A DNA stretch of 64,000 nt from Polynucleobacter sp. 31A-FELB (GCF_018882405.1 NZ_JACVOO010000011.1:1-64000); one strand, 5' to 3'. Shown: positions 12,165 to 23,006, numbered from the stretch's first letter. The notes: generated by a model not told the origin, from the sequence alone. Translations and numbers: made by a program.

Positions 12165-12820
12165 TGAGCTACTCCTCCGACGGCATCCAATTTAACCTTC
12201 AAGAGACGACGTGCCTCTTCAGGGAATTCTTTTGCATCATTCAACTGCTTCCATGCAGCTTCATAACTCTTACGCGCATCTGCAGTGTTCTTTTGAGCTA
12301 AATACCAATCGCCGCGACGCTCTAACCACAATGCCTCAAAACCTGCGACAGGCTTTTCTTTCAGAATGGTATCCGCTTCCGCAAAATCTTTTTCAGTACC
12401 CTGCTCTATCAGCTGCGCTATCAAACGTAATTTAGCTAAGGCCAGATAACCCTGGTCTGAAGAATTCTTAGCAGCCCAACGTAAATAATCCATAGCCTTT
12501 GCTGAGTCACCCGCATCAGATGCAATTCTCGCAGCCACTAGGCTGGACATTGCCGCATACGGCGTGCCAGAGAACTGCTTCTGCAAATCATCGGCAGCAC
12601 GCAAGGTTTGATCTTTATCACCCTTGTTAATCGCAGTAACCATGGTCTCGTATAACTGAGATGCGGCTGCGGCCTGGCTAGTACGCCACCATTGGTAACC
12701 GCTATAGGCTGCATAAGCAAATAAAGCAGCAGTCACAACACCAGTAATCAGGTTGCGATACTTTTGCCAGAATGCTTTAAGTTGATCTACTTGTTCTTGT
12801 TCTTCTAGGTCTAAAGGCAT
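12161..12820 (-). CDS. yfgM: YfgM-like periplasmic TPR protein, anchored
   Basis: YfgM-family proteins (Pfam TPR_21) are inner-membrane proteins with a periplasmic tetratricopeptide domain, associated with the SecYEG translocon and periplasmic chaperones. The 219-aa protein opens with the family's DLEEQEQVDQLKAFWQKY, followed by one membrane helix (about residues 22-45, including ITGVVTAALFAYAAYSGY) and helical repeats such as YLALAKLRLIAQLIEQG. Its place between hisS and bamB is the conserved one. Confidence 0.9.
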   Translation of the reverse strand: MPLDLEEQEQVDQLKAFWQKYRNLITGVVTAALFAYAAYSGYQWWRTSQAAAASQLYETMVTAINKGDKDQTLRAADDLQKQFSGTPYAAMSSLVAARIASDAGDSAKAMDYLRWAAKNSSDQGYLALAKLRLIAQLIEQGTEKDFAEADTILKEKPVAGFEALWLERRGDWYLAQKNTADARKSYEAAWKQLNDAKEFPEEARRLLKVKLDAVGGVAQ

Positions 12821-12867
12821 GTCAATCCAAGCTAATAAATACAGTTTTTAATATTAATGTCTTAATT

Positions 12868-14205
12868 CTATTCGGTGGCGCCAACTATGGCATCAATTAC
12901 AGCCTCCACAACGCTATCTAGCGCTACAGCCTTCTGTTCACCGCTGCTACGAAGATCCTTGAGCTGAGCCTCATTTTTAGCCAATTCATCCGGTCCAATA
13001 ATGACCGCATAAGCCGCCCCACTCGCATCCGCCTTCTTCATTTGGGACTTAAAGCTGGCAGTTTGGCCATCTGGAGGGCAAAAGAGGACAACATCGATAC
13101 CGGCGTTACGAAGGCGCTCAGCAATGATCATGGCAGCAGTCAAGGTTTCGCCACCTTGGTGAATGACAAAGGCATCGCACTGAGCCTGTGGCTCTGGTAA
13201 GGATCCAGAAACCTTCATCAACTCCAAAACCCGTTCCATACCCATAGCCCAACCGCAAGCTGGAGCAGCTTTACCACCCATGCGCTCGATCAAGGGATCA
13301 TAGCGACCACCACCAGCAATCGTACCCTGGGCACCTAACTCTTCGGTAATCCACTCAAAAACAGTCAGGTTGTAATAATCCAAACCACGAACCAAACGGG
13401 GATTGATCTTGCAGGGAATATTGTTTGCCTTGAGCAATGTCTTTACTGCGTCGAAATGCTTGAGTGACTCTTCACCCAAGAAATCCAATAACTTTGGCGC
13501 GCCTTCAATCAAATCCTGCATTGCTGGATTTTTAGAATCCAAGATACGCAATGGATTGGTTAGCAAGCGACGTTGGGAATCCTCGTCGAGCTGTTCTTTA
13601 TTTTTCTCAAAGTACGTTACCAAGGCGGCACGATGCTCAGCACGCTCGGGAGCTTGTCCTAAAGAATTAATCTCTAGACGTACGGCCTTCAAGCCGAGCT
13701 CATCCCACAGGCGTTGACCCATCAAAATGATTTCAGCATCAATATCCGGACCAGCAAAGCCCATCGCCTCAATACCAAATTGATGGAACTGGCGATATCG
13801 ACCACGCTGTGGACGCTCATGGCGGAACATTGGCCCCGTGTACCAAAGACGCTTTGGTCCTTCATAAAGAAGATTGTTCTCAACTACGGCACGAACTACG
13901 GCAGCAGTTCCTTCTGGGCGCAATGTGAGTTGCTCACCATTCAGGCGATCCTCAAAGGAATACATTTCTTTTTCAACGATATCGGTTACTTCACCAATGC
14001 CGCGTTGAAACACTGCAGTCGCTTCCACAATCGGAGTGCGCAAGAACTCATAGCCATAGGCGCGAGTGAGATCGCGCAAGACGTGCTCTAAATGCGTCCA
14101 CTGTGCAGCATCCGCTGGCAAAAGATCATTCATGCCGCGAACGCCATTAATTTTTTGGATCTTTTGTGTTTTAGCTGGATTAGCTTGCTTAGCCTGGTCA
14201 GTCAT
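12868..14205 (-). CDS. hisS: Histidyl-tRNA synthetase
   Basis: This cytoplasmic class II synthetase charges tRNA-His. The 445-aa protein shows [12 protein letters not shown] near residue 19, motif 2 ([22 protein letters not shown]), [13 protein letters not shown], the HisRS signature [15 protein letters not shown], motif 3 ([14 protein letters not shown]), and the C-terminal anticodon-binding domain. The first 18 residues are a polar extension ([15 protein letters not shown]). It stands 44 bases after ispG and 47 before yfgM. Confidence 0.97.
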   Translation of the reverse strand: MTDQAKQANPAKTQKIQKINGVRGMNDLLPADAAQWTHLEHVLRDLTRAYGYEFLRTPIVEATAVFQRGIGEVTDIVEKEMYSFEDRLNGEQLTLRPEGTAAVVRAVVENNLLYEGPKRLWYTGPMFRHERPQRGRYRQFHQFGIEAMGFAGPDIDAEIILMGQRLWDELGLKAVRLEINSLGQAPERAEHRAALVTYFEKNKEQLDEDSQRRLLTNPLRILDSKNPAMQDLIEGAPKLLDFLGEESLKHFDAVKTLLKANNIPCKINPRLVRGLDYYNLTVFEWITEELGAQGTIAGGGRYDPLIERMGGKAAPACGWAMGMERVLELMKVSGSLPEPQAQCDAFVIHQGGETLTAAMIIAERLRNAGIDVVLFCPPDGQTASFKSQMKKADASGAAYAVIIGPDELAKNEAQLKDLRSSGEQKAVALDSVVEAVIDAIVGATE

Positions 14206-14249
14206 GGTGTGCGCTTCAGTTCTTCTTTGTTGTTCATTTTTTGCTTCAT

Positions 14250-15518
14250 TTATTTCGGTGCGTAATTCTGATTCACGTACTCATCCACAATCACCTGAAA
14301 CTCTTGAGCAATGTTCTCACCACGCAAAGTCTTTACTTTGATGCCATCTACAAAGACAGGGGCAGCCGGAGTCTCGCCAGTACCGGGTAATGAGATGCCA
14401 ATATTCGCATGCTTACTCTCGCCTGGGCCATTCACGATACAACCCATGACTGCAACATTCATTGCTTCAACACCTGGGTGGGTTTTTTTCCAGACTGGCA
14501 TTTGTTGACGCAGGTATGACTGAATGTTGGCAGCCAACTCTTGGAAGGTCGTGCTTGTTGTTCTTCCACAACCAGGACAAGCAATCACCATCGGCGTGAA
14601 ATTACGCAATCCCATGGTTTGCAAAATTTCTTGGGCAACAATAATTTCGTTCTCGCGTGGCGCACCAGGATCCGGAGTTAAAGAAACCCGAATCGTGTCA
14701 CCAATACCCTCTTGCAACAAGATGCCCATTGCCGCCGTTGAAGATACGATCCCTTTACTGCCCATGCCTGCTTCTGTAAGACCTAAATGCAATGGGTAAT
14801 CAGAGCGACGTGAGAGGTCGCGATACACAGCTACTAAATCTTGCACATTACTTACCTTGCAAGACAGCAAAATTTGATTGGGGTTCATGCCGAACTCCAC
14901 AGCCTTTTCTGCAGACTGCAATGCAGACTGAATCAATGCCTCAATCATGACCTCTTGTGCAGTCTTGGGAACAGGCAAAGCTGCATTGCTATCCATAATG
15001 CTAGCAAGCAAGTCTTGGTCTAGGCTACCCCAGTTCACACCAATCCGAATTGGCTTGTCATATTTACAAGCGGCTTCGATCATTTGTGCAAATTGTGGAT
15101 CGCGCTTAGCGCCCTTACCCACGTTACCTGGATTGATGCGGTACTTAGATAAAGCTTTGGCGCACTCTGGGTAGTCGTTTAATAAAGTGTGGCCGTTGTA
15201 ATGGAAGTCGCCAATCAATGGGACCAAAACATCCATCTTGTCCAACTGCTCACGAATGTATGGCACTGCTTCAGCTGCTGCTGGCGTATCTACCGTAATA
15301 CGTACCATTTCTGAGCCAGCACGTGCCAACTCTTTAACCTGAATCGCGGTACCGACCGCATCTGCAGTATCGGTATTGGTCATGGATTGGACGCGTACTG
15401 GCGCATCGCCACCAATCGTAATGATGTTTGTTTTCCAGGCAACGGTTGCCTGACGAGTAGCCCTCTTAGGCGATGGGCCTAAAGGCAACTTTGGAAGATT
15501 GTGAGATGAATTACTCAT
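14250..15518 (-). CDS. ispG: 4-hydroxy-3-methylbut-2-enyl-diphosphate synthase (IspG/GcpE)
   Basis: IspG is an iron-sulfur reductase that makes HMBPP in the non-mevalonate isoprenoid pathway. The 422-aa protein has a TIM-barrel N-terminal half ([23 protein letters not shown]) and the C-terminal cluster-binding half with CPGCGRTT and GCIVNGPGE, which supply the three cysteines of the [4Fe-4S] cluster. It follows rlmN by only 18 bases; the pilF and rodZ genes found between these two in many relatives are absent. Confidence 0.97.
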   Translation of the reverse strand: MSNSSHNLPKLPLGPSPKRATRQATVAWKTNIITIGGDAPVRVQSMTNTDTADAVGTAIQVKELARAGSEMVRITVDTPAAAEAVPYIREQLDKMDVLVPLIGDFHYNGHTLLNDYPECAKALSKYRINPGNVGKGAKRDPQFAQMIEAACKYDKPIRIGVNWGSLDQDLLASIMDSNAALPVPKTAQEVMIEALIQSALQSAEKAVEFGMNPNQILLSCKVSNVQDLVAVYRDLSRRSDYPLHLGLTEAGMGSKGIVSSTAAMGILLQEGIGDTIRVSLTPDPGAPRENEIIVAQEILQTMGLRNFTPMVIACPGCGRTTSTTFQELAANIQSYLRQQMPVWKKTHPGVEAMNVAVMGCIVNGPGESKHANIGISLPGTGETPAAPVFVDGIKVKTLRGENIAQEFQVIVDEYVNQNYAPK

Positions 15519-15536
15519 TGGACTTGTATTGTGAAA

Positions 15537-16775
15537 TCAGTCGTCTAATCTTTTGAGCCACTGCACTGGGTGCTCGGCTTGATACTCTTGCTCTTCTTCA
15601 TCTTCGAGCTCTTGGGCATCATCCTCTAAATCATGCTCTATTTGCTTGTCATGTACTGCACGCTCACGCACTCTTGTGCGATCAACTACGTCACCTGCTA
15701 ACTGGCCACAAGCAGCAGCAATATCATCACCACGGGTTTTACGAACAGTGGCCACCATGCCGGCGTCTAACAATATGCTGGCGAAAGCATGCACACGTTG
15801 CGCTGTTGAACGCTTCAATCCAGATTCTGGGAATGGATTAAATGGAATGAGATTGATCTTGCACTTGATGTTCGCCAATAAGCGCACCAACTCTTTTGCC
15901 TGAATATCAGAGTCATTCACGCCATCGAGCATGCAGTATTCAAAGGTTAAGAAATCCCTTGGGGCAAAAGGCAAATACCGTTCGCACGCAGCAAGCAATT
16001 CTCTTAAGGGATATTTTTGATTTAGCGGGACAAGTTGATCCCGCAGTTTGTCATTCGGCGCATGCAATGACACGGCCAAAGCTACTGGGCAATCTTGCGC
16101 CAAGCGATCAATCATCGGCACAACGCCAGAAGTGGATACGGTCACACGGCGACGCGATAAACCATAAGCCCTGTCATCGAGCATTAAACGCAAAGCAGTA
16201 ACGACGTTGTCATAGTTCAGCAAGGGCTCGCCCATGCCCATCATGACCACATTCGAGATCACGCGACCGGTGTGCTCCCAGCCTGGTGTTGGGTATTTCT
16301 CAATCCGGCGAATGGCATTCGGATCAGTACGGAGTAAATGCTCTGCAAACCAGAGTTGGCCAATGATTTCACCGGCGGTGAGGTTACGCGAGAAGCCTTG
16401 ATGCCCAGTTGAGCAAAAACGGCAATTGACTGCACAACCTGCCTGGGAGGAGATACACAGAGTGCCACGATCATCCCCAGGAATAAATACAGACTCCACA
16501 GCATTACCAGCACCAACGTCTAGCAACCACTTGCGGGTGCCATCTGCTGCATGCTCATCTTTAATTACCGGGAGAGAAAGGACTTCTGCTTTATCGAGCA
16601 GGGTTGCTCTAAAGCTTTTTGCTAAGTCACTCATGTCATTAATGTCAGAAACACCGCGTTGGTGTATCCATTGCATGAGCTGCTTCGCCCTAAAGGGCTT
16701 TTCATTCAACCCCGCGACATACGCTGCCATTTGGTCAGCGTCAAAATCTAAGAGATTTACGCGCGGGGAGGTCAA
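15537..16775 (-). CDS. rlmN: Dual-specificity RNA methyltransferase RlmN, acidic C-terminal tail
   Basis: RlmN is a radical-SAM enzyme that methylates A2503 of 23S rRNA and A37 of some tRNAs. The 412-aa protein has the CX3CX2C cluster motif ([11 protein letters not shown]), [12 protein letters not shown], and the late cysteine-containing [17 protein letters not shown] that supplies the methyl-carrying Cys. After the enzyme proper comes a tail of about 40 residues, very rich in Glu and Asp ([20 protein letters not shown]). RlmN proteins usually end near the CGQL block, so this tail is an addition. Confidence 0.96.
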   Translation of the reverse strand: MTSPRVNLLDFDADQMAAYVAGLNEKPFRAKQLMQWIHQRGVSDINDMSDLAKSFRATLLDKAEVLSLPVIKDEHAADGTRKWLLDVGAGNAVESVFIPGDDRGTLCISSQAGCAVNCRFCSTGHQGFSRNLTAGEIIGQLWFAEHLLRTDPNAIRRIEKYPTPGWEHTGRVISNVVMMGMGEPLLNYDNVVTALRLMLDDRAYGLSRRRVTVSTSGVVPMIDRLAQDCPVALAVSLHAPNDKLRDQLVPLNQKYPLRELLAACERYLPFAPRDFLTFEYCMLDGVNDSDIQAKELVRLLANIKCKINLIPFNPFPESGLKRSTAQRVHAFASILLDAGMVATVRKTRGDDIAAACGQLAGDVVDRTRVRERAVHDKQIEHDLEDDAQELEDEEEQEYQAEHPVQWLKRLDD

Positions 16776-16821
16776 TGCGCCTACTTATGTATTAAATAGG
16801 TTATTCGTTAGCAATCGTGGA

Positions 16822-17247
16822 TTAACGATTGAAAACGTTCATGCCAGCGAAGAAGAATGCAACTTCGACAGCAGCAGTTTCAGGAGCATCAGAGCCATGA
16901 ACAGCGTTTGCATCGATGCTGTCAGCAAAATCAGCACGAATAGTGCCTTTGTCTGCCTTCTTAGGATCAGTAGCGCCCATCAAGTCACGGTTCTTAGCAA
17001 TTGCGCCTTCGCCTTCTAATACCTGAATCATTACAGGACCAGAAATCATGAAGCTCACCAAATCTTTAAAGAAAGGACGTGCAGCGTGCACAGCGTAGAA
17101 CTGCTCAGCTTCAGCTTGTGACAAATGCGCCATTCTGGACGCAACAATCTTCAAACCAGCAGATTCGAAACGGTCATAGATCTTGCCGATTACGTTTTTT
17201 GCAACAGCATCAGGTTTGATAATTGAAAGGGTGCGTTCGATAGCCAT
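16822..17247 (-). CDS. ndk: Nucleoside diphosphate kinase
   Basis: Ndk transfers the gamma phosphate of ATP to nucleoside diphosphates through a phosphohistidine. The 141-aa protein begins [17 protein letters not shown] and carries the active-site [12 protein letters not shown] with the catalytic His. I chose the ATG at 17247 because GGAG lies 8 bases upstream and family members begin here; the open frame continues 16 codons further with no conserved content. It heads the ndk-rlmN-ispG-hisS run. Confidence 0.97.
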   Translation of the reverse strand: MAIERTLSIIKPDAVAKNVIGKIYDRFESAGLKIVASRMAHLSQAEAEQFYAVHAARPFFKDLVSFMISGPVMIQVLEGEGAIAKNRDLMGATDPKKADKGTIRADFADSIDANAVHGSDAPETAAVEVAFFFAGMNVFNR

Positions 17248-17460
17248 GTAAAACTCCAATAGTGATTTCAAAGATTTTGCTGAAATTAGCGCCAATTTGG
17301 ACCCAGGGTGAACTTCTGCCCTATTTCCTACAACGCGCCAGGAATTCAGCGACCCCCGAATTATACATCGCCTGACCGTATTTACCCTGATCTGGGCGTA
17401 GCTAAGCTATTGAATTTACAGGGCATAACCCTTCGATTTGTAGTTCTTTTCATGGGGGGC

Positions 17461-17487
17461 TTGAAATTACCCCATTTTGTCTATACT
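17461..17487 (+). promoter_or_regulatory. Possible sigma-70 promoter of the YccA gene
   Basis: TTGAAA at 17461-17466 and TATACT at 17482-17487 are separated by 15 bases, shorter than the preferred 17, about 55 bases before the ATG at 17542. It lies in the 294-base divergent gap between ndk and this gene, in which I see no gene or other structured element. Confidence 0.4.
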
Positions 17488-17541
17488 TACTGTCAACAGC
17501 CCCTTGTGGGCTCGTGTATTAACTATGAAAAAGGAGTCAAT

Positions 17542-18243
17542 ATGAGTGATCTGAACTCTTACGGCTTTGGGCAAACAGGCTCGATTAGCACCCCACAGAT
17601 ACGCAACCGCGTACTACGCAATACCTACGCCCTTTTGGCGCTCTCAATGGTCCCTACTGTCATTGGCGCATGGCTTGGCGTTGCATTTGGGCTTAACTTC
17701 ATGGCGAGCAACCCTTTTATGGGTTTCATCGTCTTTATGGCAATCGCCTTTGGCTTCTTCTGGGCAATTGAGAAAAACAAAGACACCGGAGCTGGTGTTC
17801 TGCTGCTTTTAGGTTTTACCTTCTTCATGGGCATCATGATGTCCGGCCTGGTGGGCTACACACTCAATAGCTACAGTAATGGCGCTACCTTGATCATGCT
17901 GGCTTTTGGCGGCACTGGTGCAATTTTTGCTGTGATGGCAACCATTGCTACTGTGAGCAAGAGTGATTTTTCAGGCATGGGCAAATGGTTGATGGTTGGT
18001 GTACTGCTCTTGATCGTGGCTTCATTGGCCAATATCTGGTTGCAGTTACCTGCTCTGATGTTGACTGTGATGGTTTTAGCAATCGCGATCTTCTCAGCAT
18101 TCATCTTGGTTGATGTTCAACGCATCATTAATGGTGGCGAAACCAACTACATCATGGCTACTTTAGCTATCTACCTGGATGTCTATAACGTCTTCACCAA
18201 CTTGCTCGCACTTTTGGGCATTGTGGGCGGCAATAGAGACTAA
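17542..18243 (+). CDS. yccA: Bax inhibitor-1 / YccA family membrane protein
   Basis: YccA-type proteins are inner-membrane proteins that interact with and modulate the FtsH protease, linking this gene functionally to hflK and hflC upstream. The 233-aa protein has a short polar N-terminus and about seven hydrophobic helices (for example LMVGVLLLIVASLANIWL), ending with the family's YLDVYNVFTNLLALLGIVGG. The ATG at 17542 has AAGGAG 6 bases upstream; the open frame extends 78 codons further but contains the promoter-like region. Confidence 0.92.
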   Translation: MSDLNSYGFGQTGSISTPQIRNRVLRNTYALLALSMVPTVIGAWLGVAFGLNFMASNPFMGFIVFMAIAFGFFWAIEKNKDTGAGVLLLLGFTFFMGIMMSGLVGYTLNSYSNGATLIMLAFGGTGAIFAVMATIATVSKSDFSGMGKWLMVGVLLLIVASLANIWLQLPALMLTVMVLAIAIFSAFILVDVQRIINGGETNYIMATLAIYLDVYNVFTNLLALLGIVGGNRD

Positions 18244-18265
18244 GCATTACTTCAAGCTTCAATAG

Positions 18266-18290
18266 AAAAGGCACCCGCGGGTGCCTTTTT
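18266..18290 (+). terminator. Strong bidirectional hairpin between yccA and rlmD
   Basis: An arm of AAAAGGCACCC (18266-18276) pairs perfectly with GGGTGCCTTTT (18279-18289), giving an A-rich and a T-rich flank. It can terminate both converging genes. Confidence 0.85.
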
Positions 18291-18319
18291 CTTTATATTG
18301 ATACTGACCTCTTAAGCTC

Positions 18320-19747
18320 TCAAGGCCTTTCAAATACCGCCATCGACTCCACGTGTGAAGTGTGAGGAAACATATTGACGATGCCTGCACTCTTGAGAAC
18401 GTAGCCTGCTTGATGGCAAAGGATCTCGGTATCTCTGGCTAAGGTCTTTGGGTTGCAGGAGACGTACACAATGCGCTGGGGCGGGAGATCACTCCCCTGC
18501 TCATGCAATAAGGCTAGTGCTTGGCAGATCTCCATGGCGCCTTCACGCGGAGGATCCATCAACCAGCGCTCAGCCCTACCCCATGAGGCAATGGTTTCTG
18601 TTGTCACTTCAAACAAATTGCTTTGCATGAAGCTCACTTTATCTGCGAGCTGATTGTGTTCGGCGTTGGCTTTAGCTCTGGTGGTCAGACTTTCTAAGCC
18701 CTCGATACCTAATACGGTTTTTGCCCTTCTTGCGAGCGGCAATGTGAAATTACCAATGCCGCAGAACAAATCGAGCACTCGATCAGTTGCTTGAACCTCT
18801 AAGAGGCGAATCGCCCTGCTGACCAATGCACGGTTCATCATGTGATTCACTTGCGTGAAATCCGCCGGTTTAAATGGCATCTCGATTTCAAACTCAGGAA
18901 GGCGATAGCAAAGCTTGTCCGTTAATGGATAAAACGGCGCAACGGTTTCAATGCCTTTAGGCTGCAACCACACCCAGACTTGATGGGTATCCGCAAAGTC
19001 TCTGAGTAACTGTTCGTCGGCTGGCGTTAGTGGCAGAAGGTTTCTGAAAACCAATGCAGTGACTGGCTTTGCTTTTTTTGGATCATCTGAATTGGGATCC
19101 TCAGGTTCGCCTACAGCAATCTCAATTTGCGGCATCCGATCGACAATGGATAGGCCCATGACCAATTTACGCATTTCTGGCAGCAGATCAGAAACATGTT
19201 TAGGCAAAATCTCACAAGCAGTCATGTCAGCGACATAACCACTCTTGCCCTCATGAAACCCAATCAGTACAGTGCCTTTTTTGATCGAGCGATTGACCGC
19301 ACTTAAGCGCGCGCGATGACGGTACTCCCAAGCGGGACCACCCATAGGGCGAAGAATTTCTTCGGGGGCTACTTTTGCTATGTGCTTTAGATCATCCTCA
19401 AGTACACGCTGCTTCATTGCAACCTGCGCCCGTATATCCAAATGTTGCATAGTGCAACCACCGCAAACACCAAAGGCTTTGCATTTAGGCTCAGCTCGAA
19501 ATACTGCAGGCTTAAGGATGTCGAGTACTTTTGCTTTGCTGAAACGGGCTTTGTCACGGGTAATGACATAAGTGACGAGCTCAGTTGGCAATGCCCCCTG
19601 AATAAAAATGACCTTGCCGCTTTGGCCCTCTGCAGCCTCTTCCTCATTCGGCGCTAAGCGCGCAATGCCTTGGGCATCTAGATCAAGGGAGTCAACTCGT
19701 ACTGGCTCAGTCACAACGATATGGACTGGCTTTTCTCCTCTACGCAT
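18320..19747 (-). CDS. rlmD: 23S rRNA (uracil-1939-C5)-methyltransferase
   Basis: RlmD methylates U1939 of 23S rRNA using S-adenosylmethionine. The protein has an N-terminal TRAM-like domain, a cysteine cluster CKAFGVCGGC that holds a [4Fe-4S] cluster, the SAM site DLFCGIGNFTLPLA, DPPREG, and the catalytic VSCNPKTLARD. I chose the ATG at 19747 (475 aa), which overlaps the exonuclease stop by 8 bases; a start 14 codons earlier is open but not conserved-looking. Confidence 0.95.
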   Translation of the reverse strand: MRRGEKPVHIVVTEPVRVDSLDLDAQGIARLAPNEEEAAEGQSGKVIFIQGALPTELVTYVITRDKARFSKAKVLDILKPAVFRAEPKCKAFGVCGGCTMQHLDIRAQVAMKQRVLEDDLKHIAKVAPEEILRPMGGPAWEYRHRARLSAVNRSIKKGTVLIGFHEGKSGYVADMTACEILPKHVSDLLPEMRKLVMGLSIVDRMPQIEIAVGEPEDPNSDDPKKAKPVTALVFRNLLPLTPADEQLLRDFADTHQVWVWLQPKGIETVAPFYPLTDKLCYRLPEFEIEMPFKPADFTQVNHMMNRALVSRAIRLLEVQATDRVLDLFCGIGNFTLPLARRAKTVLGIEGLESLTTRAKANAEHNQLADKVSFMQSNLFEVTTETIASWGRAERWLMDPPREGAMEICQALALLHEQGSDLPPQRIVYVSCNPKTLARDTEILCHQAGYVLKSAGIVNMFPHTSHVESMAVFERP

Positions 19748-20561
19748 CGGGAGCGAAATCCAAGAGATATTCTTGCCACTGCTCGCCATGCGGCTCTTTA
19801 GATTCTTTTTCTAAATAGGCTTTAACGAAAGTGATTTCTTCTTTGTACTCTTCTAATGAGAAGCCACCACGCATCAACTGAAAACGGCAGTACATCAGAT
19901 AGGTATTGACGACGTCGGTTTCACAATAGCGACGAATCTCATCGATCCTGCCTTCTTGATAAGCAGGCCAGACTTGACTGCCATCCATGCCCATCTTGCC
20001 CGGGAAACCGCAGAGTTTTGCCAAGCCATCTAAAGGCGCATTGGCGCGACCATTAAATTTAGCCAAGAGATCCATCAAGTCGAGATGACGCATGTGATAA
20101 CGACTGATGTAGTTATTCCATTTGAATTCACGGCTATCGTTTTCTTGACTCTCGCCCATCTCCCAGTAGCGCGGTGCTTGCACATGGTTTGCTAAGGCGC
20201 GGTAATGCAAAACCGGCAGGTCAAAGCCGCTGCCATTCCAAGACACTAACTGCGGGGTGTATTTTTCAACGAGCTCAAAGAAGGTCTGAATCAATACCTT
20301 CTCATCATCTTGCGCAGTACCTAGTGTGCCAACCTTGATTTGGGGTGAGCCGTCCTTGGTTGTCCTGCGTATGACGCAAGAGATAGCGCAGATACGTTGC
20401 AGATACAGCGGCAAAAACTCACTGCCTGTCTTTTCCGCACGTTCAGCCATCGCTTTAGCGGCGACTTCACTATCAGACAAGGTGTCGGGATAGCCATTGA
20501 GACGACGCAATCCCGCAACATCAGGAATAGTTTCAATATCAAAGACAAGTACGGTTGCCAT
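19740..20561 (-). CDS. Predicted 3'-5' exonuclease, PolB-exonuclease-like
   Basis: The 273-aa protein matches the family of stand-alone exonucleases related to the proofreading domain of DNA polymerase B (DNA_pol_B_exo2). The DEDDy-type pattern is visible: FDIETIPD at residues 6-13 (Exo I), VSWNGSGFDLPVL (Exo II), and a late YCETDVVNTYLMY (Exo III). The substrate in cells is unknown. It starts 8 bases after nlpD and is coupled to rlmD, occupying the position where rpoS follows nlpD in many proteobacteria. Confidence 0.88.
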   Translation of the reverse strand: MATVLVFDIETIPDVAGLRRLNGYPDTLSDSEVAAKAMAERAEKTGSEFLPLYLQRICAISCVIRRTTKDGSPQIKVGTLGTAQDDEKVLIQTFFELVEKYTPQLVSWNGSGFDLPVLHYRALANHVQAPRYWEMGESQENDSREFKWNNYISRYHMRHLDLMDLLAKFNGRANAPLDGLAKLCGFPGKMGMDGSQVWPAYQEGRIDEIRRYCETDVVNTYLMYCRFQLMRGGFSLEEYKEEITFVKAYLEKESKEPHGEQWQEYLLDFAPDA

Positions 20562-20569
20562 ACTGGCGA

Positions 20570-21340
20570 TTACTGCAGATACGGCGTAGGATTTACTGGC
20601 TTGCCATTCACGCGTAATTCAAAGTGGAGTTTTACTGAATTGGTATCGGTATCACCCATCTCCGCAATCTTCTGACCCTTCTTCACTGCATCACCCTCTT
20701 TGACCGAGAGTGTGCGGTTATGAGCATAGGCTGTGAGATACGTGTTGTCATGCTTGATGATGACGAGGTTGCCGTAACCACGCAAGCTATTGCCAGCGTA
20801 GACCACCTTACCATCTGATGCTGCGGTAATGGGCTCGCCTAGCTTGCCAGCGATATCGATTCCTTTAGTCTTTTCACTGAAATCTTCGCTGACCTTGCCT
20901 TTGGCTGGCCATGACAAACGAATACCAGGCTCGGCAACGATTTCTTTAGGATTTTCTTTAGGAGTATCTACTTTTGCCGCATCGGCTTTTGGAGTGTCGC
21001 CAGCAGTTTTTGGAATGGGCTTAACAGTAATCTTGCTGTTGGCTGGTGGCTTTACCAAAATGAGATCCCCTACTTCAATCTGGTTGGGGTTCGACATATT
21101 GTTCCACTGCGCTAAATCCCGTGGAGACTGTCCGTTATCCAATGCAATCCGCGCCAAAGTATCACCACGCTTGACGCGATAGTAGCCCGGAGGAGTTGGC
21201 TCATTACTGCCACCACTGCGATCAACCACATTCGCTGGCTTCGCTCTTGGGGTAGTTGAGCAACCCACATTGATCACCAAGGAAGTCATGGCGACTAGCA
21301 ATAAGAAGTATTTAGATAGGAGATTCATAGGGATTTTCAT
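20570..21340 (-). CDS. nlpD: NlpD-like LysM/M23 lipoprotein, murein-hydrolase activator
   Basis: NlpD-type proteins are envelope lipoproteins that activate cell-separation amidases. The 256-aa protein has a lipoprotein signal with Cys near residue 28 (VINVGCS), a LysM peptidoglycan-binding domain ([28 protein letters not shown]), a Lys/Pro/Thr linker, and a C-terminal M23 domain. The metal-binding residues of active M23 enzymes seem not to be fully kept ([12 protein letters not shown] instead of GxDxxxxx[14 protein letters not shown] instead of HLHFE), as in activators that do not cut. Its ATG overlaps the pcm stop (ATGA). Confidence 0.9.
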   Translation of the reverse strand: MKIPMNLLSKYFLLLVAMTSLVINVGCSTTPRAKPANVVDRSGGSNEPTPPGYYRVKRGDTLARIALDNGQSPRDLAQWNNMSNPNQIEVGDLILVKPPANSKITVKPIPKTAGDTPKADAAKVDTPKENPKEIVAEPGIRLSWPAKGKVSEDFSEKTKGIDIAGKLGEPITAASDGKVVYAGNSLRGYGNLVIIKHDNTYLTAYAHNRTLSVKEGDAVKKGQKIAEMGDTDTNSVKLHFELRVNGKPVNPTPYLQ

Positions 21341-21993
21341 ACTACCCCTGATTGTAAGGGGACAAAAAAGACCTCGTCCAGAACGGTCCTTTGATAGCGC
21401 TGGGAGCTCATCCGCTCAACCATGATCAATTGCTGCTCTTTCTCATTTTTGGCAACCGGAGCCACTAGGCGTCCACCAATAGCCAATTGATCCAATAATG
21501 CGTCTGGAATCCCCAAACCTGCAGCCGCCAGAATAATTCCATCAAATGGGGCAGCCTGCGGTAGACCCAAGATGCCATCGCCATAGATCAGGCGCAGGTT
21601 CTTAATTCGAAATGGGCGGAGTTTCTCTCTAGCCATGTCGTGTAATGGACGAATTCGTTCAATTGAATACACCTCATCCGATAGCAAGCTGAGCACTGCC
21701 GCCTGGTATCCGCAGCCAGTACCGATTTCCAATACTTTTCCCAAGGTCTGTTTGGGCTTGTGCAAAAGCTCGATCATGCGCGCCACTACCGATGGCTTGG
21801 AAATCGTTTGTGAATGTCCAATCGGTAAAGCAGTATCTTCATAAGCCTGAGGATGCATCCCTGCATCCATAAATGCATGACGGGGAACGGTAGCAATAGC
21901 TTCCAATGTTTTACCGTGCTTAACCCCAGCTGCGAGCACTTTCGCAGCTAAGGCTTGCCGATGGCCAGCATTACGCTCCGCTGCTGGTCTCAA
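21337..21993 (-). CDS. pcm: Protein-L-isoaspartate O-methyltransferase
   Basis: Pcm methylates isoaspartyl residues in aged proteins, starting their repair. The 218-aa protein has PRHAFMD, the family's [15 protein letters not shown] block, and the SAM site [15 protein letters not shown]. It overlaps surE by 4 bases and nlpD by 4, forming the classic surE-pcm-nlpD operon. Confidence 0.96.
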   Translation of the reverse strand: MRPAAERNAGHRQALAAKVLAAGVKHGKTLEAIATVPRHAFMDAGMHPQAYEDTALPIGHSQTISKPSVVARMIELLHKPKQTLGKVLEIGTGCGYQAAVLSLLSDEVYSIERIRPLHDMAREKLRPFRIKNLRLIYGDGILGLPQAAPFDGIILAAAGLGIPDALLDQLAIGGRLVAPVAKNEKEQQLIMVERMSSQRYQRTVLDEVFFVPLQSGVV

Positions 21994-22784
21994 CCGCGCG
22001 TCCAGCCATTAGCGCGCATGCTAGCTAAGCGAGCATGATGTGTTAAATCCAATTGCATCGGCGTGATCGAGATGCATCCCTCATCAATTGCATGAAAGTC
22101 TGTGCCTTCAGAGCTATCTTTTGCATGCCCTGCCGCTCCAATCCAATATATGTCATCACCACGTGGGCTTTTTTGAACTACTACCGGCTGCGAATGATGG
22201 CGATTGCCCAAACGGGTTACACGCCAACGAGATAAATCAGCGTAAGGACGATTGGGGATGTTGACGTTGAGCAATGTGGCGGCACCTTCAGTGTGGCCCA
22301 ACTTGGATGCCAACATCTGCGCGACGATATCGTGCGCAGCTTTAGCTGCATCCTCGATGCGATTCCAACCCTTATCAATCTGGGAAAAGGCAATGCCAGG
22401 AACTCCAAACATCACACCTTCCACTGCAGCAGCCACGGTGCCAGAGTACAAGGTGTCCTCGCCCATATTCTCGCCTTGATTAATGCCAGAGACCACGAGA
22501 TCCGGTTTTTCATCCAAGAAACCTGTCATCGCAATATGGACGCAGTCAGTTGGAGTGCCGTTAATAAATAGAAAACCATCACGCTCGCCACCAGCCACAC
22601 GATGAATCGATAGTGGTCGTGAAAGCGTTAAAGAATTGGAGGCGCCACTGTGATTTTGCTCAGGGGCAATGACTGTTACTCGCCCCAATGGACGAATAGC
22701 ATTAACCAAGGCCAAAAGACCGGGGGCAAGGTAGCCGTCATCATTTGAAATGAGAATGTGCGGCTGTTTTGTATTTTCACTCAT
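21990..22784 (-). CDS. surE: 5'-nucleotidase SurE
   Basis: SurE is a metal-dependent nucleotidase acting on nucleoside monophosphates under stress. The 264-aa protein shows [17 protein letters not shown] with the two metal-binding Asp residues, [15 protein letters not shown], and [24 protein letters not shown]. It is the first gene of surE-pcm-nlpD-exonuclease-rlmD. Upstream lies a 222-base gap before the porin gene in which I see no further gene. Confidence 0.97.
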   Translation of the reverse strand: MSENTKQPHILISNDDGYLAPGLLALVNAIRPLGRVTVIAPEQNHSGASNSLTLSRPLSIHRVAGGERDGFLFINGTPTDCVHIAMTGFLDEKPDLVVSGINQGENMGEDTLYSGTVAAAVEGVMFGVPGIAFSQIDKGWNRIEDAAKAAHDIVAQMLASKLGHTEGAATLLNVNIPNRPYADLSRWRVTRLGNRHHSQPVVVQKSPRGDDIYWIGAAGHAKDSSEGTDFHAIDEGCISITPMQLDLTHHARLASMRANGWTRG

Positions 22785-23006
22785 AGTATTTTTAATGCGA
22801 TCCCATCACTTCTACTTGACTCATACTGTTTCCAGATGAGCGCTTTAAAGCCTAGATTCGCATCCCTTGGAACAGCTCAATTACGCAAAATAAGTTAACG
22901 ACTTCACTTTTATTGATTATAGGGGTGCACAGGCGCAAGGAACCCCCAAAAAACACATATCTAATTGATTTTTATAGCCTAATTAGGCAGGGTCAGCCCG
23001 AAACGA

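Noticed and set aside
17308-17541. Long open extension before yccA on the plus strand
   Set aside because: It holds a promoter-like element, has no family-like sequence, and the ATG at 17542 has a strong ribosome site.
22977-22988. GCCTAATTAGGC palindrome after the porin gene
   Set aside because: A 12-bp self-complementary word can form only a 4-bp stem and has no T-run directly after it.
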